From: Terrabacter sp. Root181
Lineage (GTDB): Bacteria > Actinomycetota > Actinomycetes > Actinomycetales > Dermatophilaceae
DNA: 64,000 nucleotides
NCBI RefSeq assembly: GCF_001428505.1
Contig: NZ_LMHU01000006.1
Span: 310,712 to 374,711 of the forward strand
Direction: 5' to 3'
The position numbers were made by a program, and so were the translations under genes. A model generated the notes under the pieces. It had not been told where the DNA came from and made no database searches. It saw only the letters and a list, made by a program, of their open reading frames with translations. Shown here piece after piece: positions 48,605 to 56,760 of the stretch. The first letter of the stretch is position 1, and the number at the start of each line of letters is the position of its first letter.

Positions 48605-48688
48605 TCAGGGACGACAGAGCGCGCTGGACACGCGGAGCAGGTCGACGTGGCGGCGTAGCACCAGGTGGGTGCTCGTCGTGCGCGCCAT
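48605..48688 (-). CDS. 27-aa leader peptide ahead of the organosulfur operon
   Basis: A short ORF starting ATG 48688 with GAGGAG 6 nt upstream and ending HVDLLRVSSALCRP then stop at 48605. The first half is MARTTSTHLVLRR. It matches in size and ending the short leader peptides I recall ahead of sulfur-assimilation genes in streptomycetes and other actinobacteria. A single Cys codon sits third from the end, where ribosome stalling could sense cysteine supply. The next gene downstream is the ABC permease, about 160 nt away. The function is inferred from type and position. Confidence 0.7.
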   Translation of the reverse strand: MARTTSTHLVLRRHVDLLRVSSALCRP

Positions 48689-49130
48689 GTCGGCTCCTCG
48701 GTCCGGGACCCGACCACAGCGAGTCCGCGCTTGCCGTCGCCTGCTGGCGACGGCCTGGTCCTCACCCGGAGCACCCCGCCGCGGTGGAGGGTTGCTGTCC
48801 AGCGAGCCGGGGCTTGGCACTGGAGCTCTTGACCTGTGGACGACACTACGAAGGGCGCGTGGCACCCGTCAATCGCCGAATCGGGCACTTCCTCGGCACC
48901 AGGACCGGGTGCGCACCCGCCGTCGGAACCTTGTATTCCCTTGCCTCCCAATGGATTTCCAGCATGGCAACGGACTGTCGACGGACTTAATTCCTAGTAA
49001 TCCAGTCGGAAATAGGCTCAGGCCCTTCTTGCATCCTGAGACAGCAGGCTCGCCTCGGCGCGTCGCCCACCGTCCCGCAGCCTCGACGACCCCCGCCACT
49101 CCCGGGCTACCACCGGGTAGTCTCACGCGC
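48689..49130. other. Gene-free divergent promoter region between leader peptide and acyltransferase
   Basis: A 442-nt stretch with no supportable gene. The part at about 48930-49030 is unusually AT-rich for this window and contains the imperfect palindrome ATTCCTAGTAAT (48990-49001). Promoters for the leftward operon and for the rightward acyltransferase pair are expected here, but I could not fix their boxes by eye. Confidence 0.5.
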
Positions 49131-50354
49131 GTGACTGCCGGACCAGGTCGCACTGACGCGCCCGCCACGACCCCACCGACACCCGTCGGCCCCGGGTCGA
49201 CCCGACGCATCGCCGCGCTCGACGGGCTGCGCGGGATCGTCATCGTCCTCGTCGTGCTCGGTCACGCCAACGGCAACCTGTGGCCCACCGACCTCGTCCT
49301 CCCCGTCCCGGTCCTCGGCGGCTTCTTCGGAGGTGGCGCCGTGTCGCTGCTCTTCGTCATCGGCGCCGTCATCGTCACGCGGGGCCTGCTGCGGGAGCGC
49401 GAGCTCGGCGTCATCGACCCGGTGCGCTTCTACGCCCGACGCGTGGTGCGCCTCGGGGTGCAGCTCGTCCCCTTCACGGTCGCGATCCTCGTGCTGCACC
49501 GCATCGACCCCACCGACACGACGAGCGCCCACACGACGAACCAGTCGGTGCTCAATGTCCTGGCCTTCACGTGGAACACCTACACCGAGCAGCACCTCCT
49601 CGAGGCCCGCCCCGACTTCTTCCACCTCTGGTACCTCAGCGTCCAGCAGCAGTGCTACCTCCTGCTCCCACTCGTCGTCGTGCTGCTGGGTGCCCGTCGT
49701 CGTGCGCTCGCAGCCGCCCTCGCCGCCCTTTTCGTGGCCATCACGGTGTGGCGCTACCACGTCTTCGCGACAGACGGGTGGATCGTCGCGCACAGCTCCA
49801 CCACGACACGCTCCGACGGCCTCGTGCTGGGCGTGCTCGTCGCGGTGGTGCTGCCGTGGCTGGCGCCCCTGCGTCACCGGGCCGGGCATGCCATGACCGC
49901 CAGCGCCGTCGCCCTCGTCGTCCTCGTCGGCAGCCTCCAGGAGCTCCCGCCCTTCCAGTACCTCCACGAGTGGGGCATCGTCTTCACGCTCGTCGGCGGG
50001 ATCCTCGTGGCGACGATCTTCCTCGACCCCGCTCCCACGGTCGCGTCGCGGGCCCTGTCCACCCGGCCGCTCGGCTACCTCGGGCGCGCGTCGCTCGCCA
50101 TCTTCATCTGGCACCTCCCGGTCTTCGCCCTCGTCGCCCGGCACACGACCACGTGGCAGTGGCCGACCCGGACTCTCGTCGCCGCCCTCGTGCTCGGCGT
50201 CGTCGTGTGGTCCTCCCACCGCTTCATCGAGGAGCCCACCCGGATCTGGCTGGCCACCCACCTCCGGCCGCGCCGGCTCGAGACCGCTCCCGGGCCGGTG
50301 CCGGCCAGGACGGCACGCCCGACGTCGCCCGCCGCCCCGGCGGGCGAGCCGTGA
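49131..50354 (+). CDS. Acyltransferase-3 family membrane protein (copy A)
   Basis: A 407-aa polytopic protein with about ten hydrophobic helices. The family's opening motif is LDGLRGIVIVLVVLGHANG, with conserved Arg and His, followed by the charged ARRVVRLGVQLVPF segment and HLWYLSVQQQCYLLLPLVVVL. These enzymes O-acylate cell-surface glycans or antibiotics from acyl donors in the cytoplasm. GTG 49131 is preferred because upstream codons run into a disordered segment. The stop overlaps the next start (GTGA), so copies A and B are coupled. Confidence 0.87.
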   Translation: MTAGPGRTDAPATTPPTPVGPGSTRRIAALDGLRGIVIVLVVLGHANGNLWPTDLVLPVPVLGGFFGGGAVSLLFVIGAVIVTRGLLRERELGVIDPVRFYARRVVRLGVQLVPFTVAILVLHRIDPTDTTSAHTTNQSVLNVLAFTWNTYTEQHLLEARPDFFHLWYLSVQQQCYLLLPLVVVLLGARRRALAAALAALFVAITVWRYHVFATDGWIVAHSSTTTRSDGLVLGVLVAVVLPWLAPLRHRAGHAMTASAVALVVLVGSLQELPPFQYLHEWGIVFTLVGGILVATIFLDPAPTVASRALSTRPLGYLGRASLAIFIWHLPVFALVARHTTTWQWPTRTLVAALVLGVVVWSSHRFIEEPTRIWLATHLRPRRLETAPGPVPARTARPTSPAAPAGEP

Positions 50355-51742
50355 GCACGAAGGGGGCGGCGGCGAACACCTCGCCGCCGACCCGACCGGA
50401 GCACCCGGCCAGCGCGTCCCGCCTCGCGGTGCTCGACGGCTTCCGCGGGATCGCGATCGTCCTCGTCGTCCTGTCGCACCTCGGCAAGGTCTGGCCGGAG
50501 CAGCTGCGCCCCGACCTCGGCCCGCTCGACGGGCTGTTCGCCGCCGGGAGCATCGGGGTGACGATCTTCCTCGTCGTCGGTGGGTTCCTCGTCACCCGGG
50601 GCCTGCTCGCGGCCCGGTCCCGCGACGGGCTCCGCGGCCCGGTGGTCTCGTTCACCCGCCGGCTCGTGAGGATCAGCCTGCAGGTCTACCTCCTGCTCGC
50701 GGTCGTCGCCGTCGTCGCGGAGATCGACCCGACCGACCCGAACTCCCGCTCCGCCACGAACAGCTCGCTGCTCGCCGTGGCGACGTACTGGTGGAACGTC
50801 TACGTCCGCAACCACGCCCTCGACGCCCGCAGCGACCTCGGCCCCCTCTACTACCTCAGCATCGAGCTGCAGTTCTACGTCGTCCTTCTCGTCCTCGTCC
50901 TGCTGCTCGCGCGACACCGCCGGCTCCTGGCCGGCCTGCTCGCCGCGGCCATCCCGGTCGTCACGGTCTGGCGCTGGCACGTCTACGACACGCAGGGCTG
51001 GTTCGTCGCCTCGCTCATGACCACGACCCGCATGGACGGGCTGCTCTACGGCGCGCTGGCGGCCGTGGTCGTCGACCTGCTCCCGGGCAGGGTCCGGGCC
51101 GGTCTCCGTCGCCAGTCGGCGACCCTGGTGGGCGGCTCGCTCCTCGTCGTCGTGGGCGTCGTGGTCTCGTGCGCGTTCTACGACATCGGGGCCTACTTCA
51201 AGGTCCAGGGCATCGTGCTCACGGTCGCGTGCGCCCTGCTCGTCCTCGGCTGCGCGAGCCCCCTCGACCCGCAGGCGTATGCCGTCCGCCTCCTCTCGGA
51301 GCGCCGGCTCGCGTGGCTCGGGGTGGCGTCGCTCAGCATCTTCGCGTGGCACGTGCCTGTCTTCGAGCTCCTGATGCGCCACACGCCGGACTGGCCCCCG
51401 GCGGCACGCACCGCCGTCGCCCTCGGCCTCCTGGCCGCCGTCGTCCACCTCGTCGAGCGCTTCGTCGGGCGGCCGGTCACGGCCGTGGTCGGCCGCGTGG
51501 GCCGCACCGTGCGCCTGGCGGACCCGCCCGCCGTGGTGGAGCCGAGCCCTGGGCTGGTCCAGACCTCCCCTGCGCCGCAGCCGGCACCGACGCCGGCCGT
51601 GACCGGCTCGTCGACGAGCACCGCCCGACCCGGCCCCTCCCTGCGGCGCTCCTCGGGGACCGTCATCGCGGCCGTCGAGGCACCCGACGACTGGGACGAC
51701 GGGTTCGAGGACTACGACTACGACGGACCCGTCCGCGACTGA
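50351..51742 (+). CDS. Acyltransferase-3 family membrane protein (copy B)
   Basis: A 463-aa membrane protein with the same layout as copy A: LDGFRGIAIVLVVLSHLGKVWP, TRRLVRISLQVYLLLAVV, PLYYLSIELQFYVVLLVLVL, and about ten helices ending near VHLVERFVGRP. Unlike copy A it has a long C-terminal cytoplasmic extension, Pro/Ser/Thr-rich then strongly acidic (DDWDDGFEDYDYDG). The tail might bind partner proteins. Overlaps copy A by 4 bp. Confidence 0.87.
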   Translation: MSTKGAAANTSPPTRPEHPASASRLAVLDGFRGIAIVLVVLSHLGKVWPEQLRPDLGPLDGLFAAGSIGVTIFLVVGGFLVTRGLLAARSRDGLRGPVVSFTRRLVRISLQVYLLLAVVAVVAEIDPTDPNSRSATNSSLLAVATYWWNVYVRNHALDARSDLGPLYYLSIELQFYVVLLVLVLLLARHRRLLAGLLAAAIPVVTVWRWHVYDTQGWFVASLMTTTRMDGLLYGALAAVVVDLLPGRVRAGLRRQSATLVGGSLLVVVGVVVSCAFYDIGAYFKVQGIVLTVACALLVLGCASPLDPQAYAVRLLSERRLAWLGVASLSIFAWHVPVFELLMRHTPDWPPAARTAVALGLLAAVVHLVERFVGRPVTAVVGRVGRTVRLADPPAVVEPSPGLVQTSPAPQPAPTPAVTGSSTSTARPGPSLRRSSGTVIAAVEAPDDWDDGFEDYDYDGPVRD

Positions 51743-51770
51743 CCTCGTCCGCGACCGAGGGCCGGACGCA

Positions 51771-51805
51771 CGAGAGCCCCGGACCGTGACGGTCCGGGGC
51801 TCTCG
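51771..51805. terminator. Strong bidirectional terminator between acyltransferase B and rpsA
   Basis: Perfect 15-bp arms (51771-51785 and 51791-51805) enclose the 5-nt loop GTGAC. It is 29 nt past the acyltransferase stop and 20 nt past the rpsA stop, so it serves both convergent genes. Confidence 0.85.
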
Positions 51806-51824
51806 GTGTTGCGGGTGACTGGCG

Positions 51825-53336
51825 TCAGTTGCCCGTCAGCTTCTCGCGAAGCGCGGCGAGCGCCTCGTCCGAAGCCAGCGTGCCCTCGGCCGGGGCCGGG
51901 GCGTTGCGCGGGGCGCGCTCGGCACGGTCGGCGTCGCCGGCCTCGGCGACGTCACCGGTCGCGGACGAGTACGACGTCGCGGAGCCGGCGTTGGCCGCAG
52001 CCTCGGCGTCGGCCTTCGTCGCGGCGTCGACCTGGGCCTTGTGGGCCTCCCAGCGAGCGTGGGCGTCGGCGTACTGGCGCTCCCACTTCTCGCGCTGGGC
52101 GTCGAAGCCCTCGAGCCACTCGTTCGTCTCCGGGTCGAAGCCCTCGGGGTACTTGTAGTTGCCCTGCTCGTCGTACTCGGCAGCCATGCCGTAGAGGGTC
52201 GGGTCGAACTCCGACGCCGCGACGGCCTGGTCGTTGGCCTGCTTGAGCGACAGCGAGATGCGGCGACGCTCGAGGTCGATGTCGATGACCTTGACGAAGA
52301 TCTCGTCGCCGACGTTGACGACCTGCTCCGGCAGCTCCACGTGGCGCTCGGCCAGCTCGGAGATGTGGACGAGGCCCTCGATGCCGTCCTCGACGCGCAC
52401 GAACGCACCGAACGGGACGAGCTTGGTGACCTTGCCGGGGACGACCTGGCCGATGGCGTGCGTGCGAGCGAAGTGCTGCCACGGGTCCTCCTGCGTCGCC
52501 TTCAGCGACAGGGAGACACGCTCACGGTCCATGTCGACGTCGAGCACCTCGACGGTGACCTCGGTGCCGACCTCGACGACCTCGGACGGGTGGTCGATGT
52601 GCTTCCACGACAGCTCGGAGACGTGGACGAGACCGTCGACGCCGCCGAGGTCGACGAACGCGCCGAAGTTGACGATGGAGGACACGACGCCCGAACGGAC
52701 CTGGCCCTTCTGGAGCTCCTTGAGGAACGTCGTGCGCACCTCGGACTGCGTCTGCTCGAGCCAGGCACGGCGCGACAGGACCACGTTGTTGCGGTTCTTG
52801 TCGAGCTCGATGATCTTGGCCTCGATCTCCTTGCCGACGTAGGGCTGGAGGTCGCGGACACGGCGCATCTCGACGAGCGAGGCGGGAAGGAAGCCGCGGA
52901 GGCCGATGTCGAGGATGAGTCCACCCTTGACGACCTCGATGACGGTGCCGGTGACGACCCCGTCCTCTTCCTTGACCTTCTCGATCGTGCCCCAGGCGCG
53001 TTCGTACTGTGCGCGCTTCTTGGACAGGATGAGACGGCCTTCCTTGTCCTCCTTCTGGAGGACGAGGGCCTCGACCTCGTCACCGACCTTGACGATCTCG
53101 CCGGGGTCGACGTCGTGCTTGATGGACAGCTCGCGCGAGGGGATGACGCCCTCGGTCTTGTATCCGATGTCGAGCAGGACCTCGTCCCGGTCGACCTTGA
53201 CGATCACACCCTCGACGATGTCGCCGTCGTTGAAGTCCTTGATGGTGGCGTCGATCGCCGCAAGGATGTCTTCCTGAGAGCCGATGTCGTTGATGGCGAT
53301 CTCAGGCGCGGTCTTCTCGACCGTGTTGGCAGTCAT
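51825..53336 (-). CDS. rpsA: Ribosomal protein S1
   Basis: A 503-aa protein of the 30S subunit that binds mRNA during initiation. Four S1/OB repeats are seen (roughly 37-106, 124-189, 210-278, 295-364), e.g. GDIVEGVIVKVDRDEVLLDIGYKTEG, GVVSSIVNFGAFVDLGGVDGLVHVSEL and GKVTKLVPFGAFVRVEDGIEGLVHI by region. The C-terminus is an acidic Ala-rich tail, usual in actinobacteria. ATG 53336 (MTANTVEKTAPEI) fits the family. An upstream sigma-70-type promoter gives a leader of about 120 nt. Confidence 0.97.
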   Translation of the reverse strand: MTANTVEKTAPEIAINDIGSQEDILAAIDATIKDFNDGDIVEGVIVKVDRDEVLLDIGYKTEGVIPSRELSIKHDVDPGEIVKVGDEVEALVLQKEDKEGRLILSKKRAQYERAWGTIEKVKEEDGVVTGTVIEVVKGGLILDIGLRGFLPASLVEMRRVRDLQPYVGKEIEAKIIELDKNRNNVVLSRRAWLEQTQSEVRTTFLKELQKGQVRSGVVSSIVNFGAFVDLGGVDGLVHVSELSWKHIDHPSEVVEVGTEVTVEVLDVDMDRERVSLSLKATQEDPWQHFARTHAIGQVVPGKVTKLVPFGAFVRVEDGIEGLVHISELAERHVELPEQVVNVGDEIFVKVIDIDLERRRISLSLKQANDQAVAASEFDPTLYGMAAEYDEQGNYKYPEGFDPETNEWLEGFDAQREKWERQYADAHARWEAHKAQVDAATKADAEAAANAGSATSYSSATGDVAEAGDADRAERAPRNAPAPAEGTLASDEALAALREKLTGN

Positions 53337-53461
53337 GTAGTAGGAACTCCGATTGTGGACAGTTAGATTGGGGACCTCGCGGCGGCGGACCTGACGGCCG
53401 CTGCCCCGATGCCTTGTGGACAGGTTCAACATTGATCGTGCGCACACGGATGTGCACGGCA

Positions 53462-53491
53462 ATCCTATCCGCGCTGTCACCAGCCGGTCAA
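53462..53491 (-). promoter_or_regulatory. Probable housekeeping promoter of rpsA
   Basis: On the minus strand TTGACC (53491-53486), an 18-nt spacer and TAGGAT (53467-53462) match the actinobacterial primary-sigma consensus well. Transcription would start near 53455, giving a ~120-nt untranslated leader. The -35 region lies 18-23 bp from the start of the divergent methyltransferase gene. Confidence 0.65.
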
Positions 53492-53508
53492 AAGAGAGCA
53501 CGTATGCC

Positions 53509-54330
53509 GTGAGCACGCCCACCGAGGCCACCCGCCGTCCCGCTCCCCCGGACGAGACGGCCACGGCCAACCGCACGTGGTGGGACGGCGAGGCGACGTC
53601 GTACTACGTCGAGCACGGGTCGTTCCTCGGTGACACCGACTTCGTCTGGGGCCCCGAGCGCCTGCGCGAGGATGACGCCGGACTGCTCGGCGACCCGGAG
53701 GGCCAGGTCGTCCTCGAGATCGGCGCCGGCTCGGGGCAGTGCTCGCGCTGGCTCGCCGCCCACGGCGCGACGGTCGTGGCCACCGACCTGTCGGCCGGCA
53801 TGGTCGCGACGGGCGTGGCCGTCAACGACGCCCTCGCCGACGGACTGGACGAGGCCCTCCGTGTCCCCTTCGCGCAGTGCGACGGACGTGCCCTCCCCTT
53901 CGCCGACGCGTCCTTCGACACGGTCTTCACGGCATACGGCGTCGTGCCCTTCGTCGCGGACTCCGACGTCGTCATGGCGGAGGCGGCCCGCGTGCTGCGC
54001 CCCGGCGGACGGTTCGTCTTCTCGACGACCCACCCGGTGCGGTGGTCGTTCGCCGACGACCCCGGGGCCGGCGGGCTGACGGCACGTCACTCCTACTTCG
54101 ACCGCACGCCCTACGTCGAGCAGGACGAGCAGGGCAGGGCGACCTACGTCGAACACCACCGGACGGTCGGCGACCGCGTGCGCGAGATCGCCGCGGCCGG
54201 GCTCGTCCTCGTCGACCTCGTCGAACCCGAGTGGCCCGAGGGCCACGAAGAGCCGTGGGGTGGATGGTCGCCCCTGCGCGGTCGGGTCATCCCGGGCACG
54301 GCGATCTTCGTCTGTCGCAAGCCCGCCTGA
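53509..54330 (+). CDS. Class I SAM-dependent methyltransferase
   Basis: A 273-aa methyltransferase: motif I VLEIGAGSGQCSRWLA, motif II VVATDLSAGMVATG, motif III/IV LPFADASFDTVFTAYGVVPF, post-motif RVLRPGGRFVFSTTHPVRWSF. The N-terminal TWWDGEATSYYVEHGSFLGDTDFVWGP is typical of an uncharacterised actinobacterial group. GTG 53509 overlaps a GTATGCC heptamer and is preferred to the GTG farther upstream, which lies in the rpsA promoter. Substrate unknown. Confidence 0.88.
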   Translation: MSTPTEATRRPAPPDETATANRTWWDGEATSYYVEHGSFLGDTDFVWGPERLREDDAGLLGDPEGQVVLEIGAGSGQCSRWLAAHGATVVATDLSAGMVATGVAVNDALADGLDEALRVPFAQCDGRALPFADASFDTVFTAYGVVPFVADSDVVMAEAARVLRPGGRFVFSTTHPVRWSFADDPGAGGLTARHSYFDRTPYVEQDEQGRATYVEHHRTVGDRVREIAAAGLVLVDLVEPEWPEGHEEPWGGWSPLRGRVIPGTAIFVCRKPA

Positions 54331-54423
54331 CGCGCGGCGACGGGCACGGCGACGGGCGCGACGACTTGCCGCGACGGCCTGCGTCCCGACACCGAGACGG
54401 CGCCGGGACGGCGGTCGGACCGG

Positions 54424-55341
54424 TCAGGCGCCCACCGGAACGCGGTGTCGCGACCCGTCACTCGTTCGGGCATCGCTCTGGCGCAGGACGAAGCCGCCGA
54501 AGAGGGCCAGGACCCCGCCGACGAGCCCGACGAGCGGCACGGTCGAGGTGAGCAGGTTGAGCTTGCTCGCGTTGGCCTTGGCGTCCTCGACGTTCTTCGC
54601 CACGGTGTCGGGGGTGAACGCGAACGTCAGGTCGAGCACGGTCTGGCCCGACGAGGCCATGCTCCGGGTCTGGTGCTCGCTCTGCTTGAGGATCGAGCCG
54701 GTGAGGGCGTCGACCCACATCGTCTTCTCCGTCGAGTACTTCCCGGCGTCCTCACCGATCGTGATGTCACCGTCGATGATGCGCACGACGTACTTGTGCG
54801 TCGTGACGCCGTCGAGGTCCTCCTCGCCCTGGAACGTCGCCGGGACCGCGCGGCTGGTCAGGCCGTCCCAGAACTTGTAGTCGGCCTTCTCCGGGTGGAA
54901 GGGGAACTTGTTGATGAGCCCCTCGTGCTTCTTCGCGTCGGCGGGTAGGTACTTCGAGTCGTTCACGGCGAGCGCGGTGACGCGGTCGGTGGCGAACACG
55001 TCCGTGCCGGCGGACACGAGTCGCTTGTCGGGGTCGTCGGCCGAGACGCAGTCGGGGGCGGTGCCGTCGGGGTCCTTCACGAGGCACGACGAGCTCTCCA
55101 TGACGACGACGGAGTCGTCGGACTTGGACGTGTCGGAGTGGGTGACGCTCGTCGCCTTGACCGGGGTCTCCTGCAGCGCCGTGCCGTCGAAGAGCTGGGC
55201 GTCGCCGGTCAGTCGCGTCACCGAGTTGATGTCGAGCGGGGTCTTCTCGACCTGGCCCGGGACCCAGAACCTGGCGATCAGGCCTCCCACCAGCAGGAAG
55301 GACCCCAGGAAGAGCAGGATGATGCTCAAGACCTTGCGCAC
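54424..55341 (-). CDS. DUF3068 membrane-anchored protein
   Basis: A 305-aa protein with two membrane segments: an N-terminal one (IILLFLGSFLLVGGLIA) and a C-terminal one (VPLVGLVGGVLALFGGFVL). The extracellular part has DUF3068 features (TSVTHSDTSKS, VVVMESSSCLVKDPDG, GLINKFPFHPEKADYKFWDG, KTMWVDALTGSILKQ). The two Cys (SSSCLVKD, APDCVSAD) could form a disulfide. The family is restricted to actinobacteria and is thought to relate to porin-like surface proteins; function is unproven. GTG 55341 start. Confidence 0.82.
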   Translation of the reverse strand: MRKVLSIILLFLGSFLLVGGLIARFWVPGQVEKTPLDINSVTRLTGDAQLFDGTALQETPVKATSVTHSDTSKSDDSVVVMESSSCLVKDPDGTAPDCVSADDPDKRLVSAGTDVFATDRVTALAVNDSKYLPADAKKHEGLINKFPFHPEKADYKFWDGLTSRAVPATFQGEEDLDGVTTHKYVVRIIDGDITIGEDAGKYSTEKTMWVDALTGSILKQSEHQTRSMASSGQTVLDLTFAFTPDTVAKNVEDAKANASKLNLLTSTVPLVGLVGGVLALFGGFVLRQSDARTSDGSRHRVPVGA

Positions 55342-55557
55342 CGAGCGACCCCTTCGTCGACGGCCGTCTGACCCACGTTCGGGCTTCGTCCGGCTTCAGT
55401 TCGGCGAAACCCTACCAGCGAGTACCCCACGGCGACCCGTGCGTGGTCCGTGATGTCGTGCAACGTTTCGGCAACCCTCCCGCCGGCGCCCGAGCCGCGG
55501 ACGGCAAACCCGCCGTCACGGTGTCCCGGACGCCCGGATGTCACTACAGTGCGGGCC

Positions 55558-56736
55558 ATGAACGCCGAGAAGAAGGACGGCCCCGCGCCGTCGGCACCCC
55601 GACGGCTCGCGCCGCTCGACGGAGTGCGCGGCATCGCCATCCTCCTCGTCGTGCTCTCGCACGGATGGGCGCTCTGGCCGACCGCCGGCCTCGAGACCAC
55701 CCCGGTCGTCGGGCTCTTCCGCGCGGGCAACCTCGCGGTGACGATCTTCTTCGTCGTCGGCGGCTACCTGCTGACGCGCTCGCTCCTCGGGGAGGTCGAC
55801 CACACCGGTCGGCTCCGGGCGCGCACCGCGACGGTCCGGCGCTGGGCGAGGGTCAGCGCCCACGTCTACGCCCTCGTCGCCGTCGTCCTCATCGTCCACA
55901 CGCTCGACGACACCGACCTCTACGACCGCTCCAACCTGCGCCAGTCCGCGGTCCGCATCGTCACCTACACGTGGAACTGGTTCCTGCGTGACAGCCCCCT
56001 GCTGGCCCGGCCCGACCTCGGACACCTCTGGTACGTCTGCGTCTACCTGCAGGTGACGGTGCTGCTCATCGTCGTCATCAAGCTGCTCGGACGACGTCGC
56101 GTCCTGCTCCTCGTGCTGCTGGCCGGCGCGCTCGTGGCCGTCACGCTGTGGCGGGCGTGGGTCGTCGACCACGAGGGCCTCTACAGCGCGCTGCTGCGCA
56201 CCACGACCCGGATGGACGGCATGCTGTGGGGCGCGCTCGCCGCGGTGGCGATGCCGTGGATCCGCCACCGCATCCGTCGAGCCGCACCCGCCCTCATGCC
56301 CGCGGCCCTGCTCGGCCTGGTCGCACTCATGCTGACCACCGGCCACGACGAGACGTACTTCCGCTGGCAGGGCGTGCTCATCAACCTCGCCGCGTTCGCC
56401 TTCGTGGTCTCGGCCGTGACGCTGGCCGCCCCGACCCGGCTCAGCGGCGCCCTCTCCTGGCGCCCGTTCGTCGTCCTCGGCAACGCCTCGATGGCGATCT
56501 TCGTCTGGCACTACCCGATCTTCTGGGCGGTCACCCGGCACACGACGTCGTGGTCGTGGCCCGCCCGGACGGTCGTCGCCCTCGCGATCACGGCCGCCTT
56601 CGTGCTCATGGCCCAGCGGCTCGTCGAGCGCCCGCTCCAGGCGTGGCTCGCCCACCCGCGGTGGGACCGGCGCCGCGCCGCAGCCGCCGAGCCCACCCAG
56701 CACACCGAGCCGGCGGCGCCCCCGACCCGACGCTGA
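55558..56736 (+). CDS. Acyltransferase-3 family membrane protein (copy C)
   Basis: A 392-aa protein with about ten helices, opening LDGVRGIAILLVVLSHGWALWP and continuing ATVRRWARVSAHVYALVAVVL, HLWYVCVYLQVTVLLIVVIKLL, TRMDGMLWGALAAVAMPW. It shares the plan of copies A and B, and looks closer to B in the TRMDG(M/L)L(W/Y)GALAAV segment. It lacks B's acidic tail. ATG 55558 is the first start giving the motif near residue 20. Convergent with the 2OG oxygenase gene. Confidence 0.87.
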   Translation: MNAEKKDGPAPSAPRRLAPLDGVRGIAILLVVLSHGWALWPTAGLETTPVVGLFRAGNLAVTIFFVVGGYLLTRSLLGEVDHTGRLRARTATVRRWARVSAHVYALVAVVLIVHTLDDTDLYDRSNLRQSAVRIVTYTWNWFLRDSPLLARPDLGHLWYVCVYLQVTVLLIVVIKLLGRRRVLLLVLLAGALVAVTLWRAWVVDHEGLYSALLRTTTRMDGMLWGALAAVAMPWIRHRIRRAAPALMPAALLGLVALMLTTGHDETYFRWQGVLINLAAFAFVVSAVTLAAPTRLSGALSWRPFVVLGNASMAIFVWHYPIFWAVTRHTTSWSWPARTVVALAITAAFVLMAQRLVERPLQAWLAHPRWDRRRAAAAEPTQHTEPAAPPTRR

Positions 56737-56760
56737 CCGCGCACCGGGCCGACCCGCCGA

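Noticed and set aside
48931-49030. Specific promoter boxes for the sulfur operon
   Set aside because: AT-rich sequence offers several weak -10 candidates but no -35/-10 pair with acceptable spacing.
52041-53366. A 441-aa frame antisense to rpsA
   Set aside because: Mirror of the S1 repeats, acidic and repetitive, no ribosome site; rpsA is certain.
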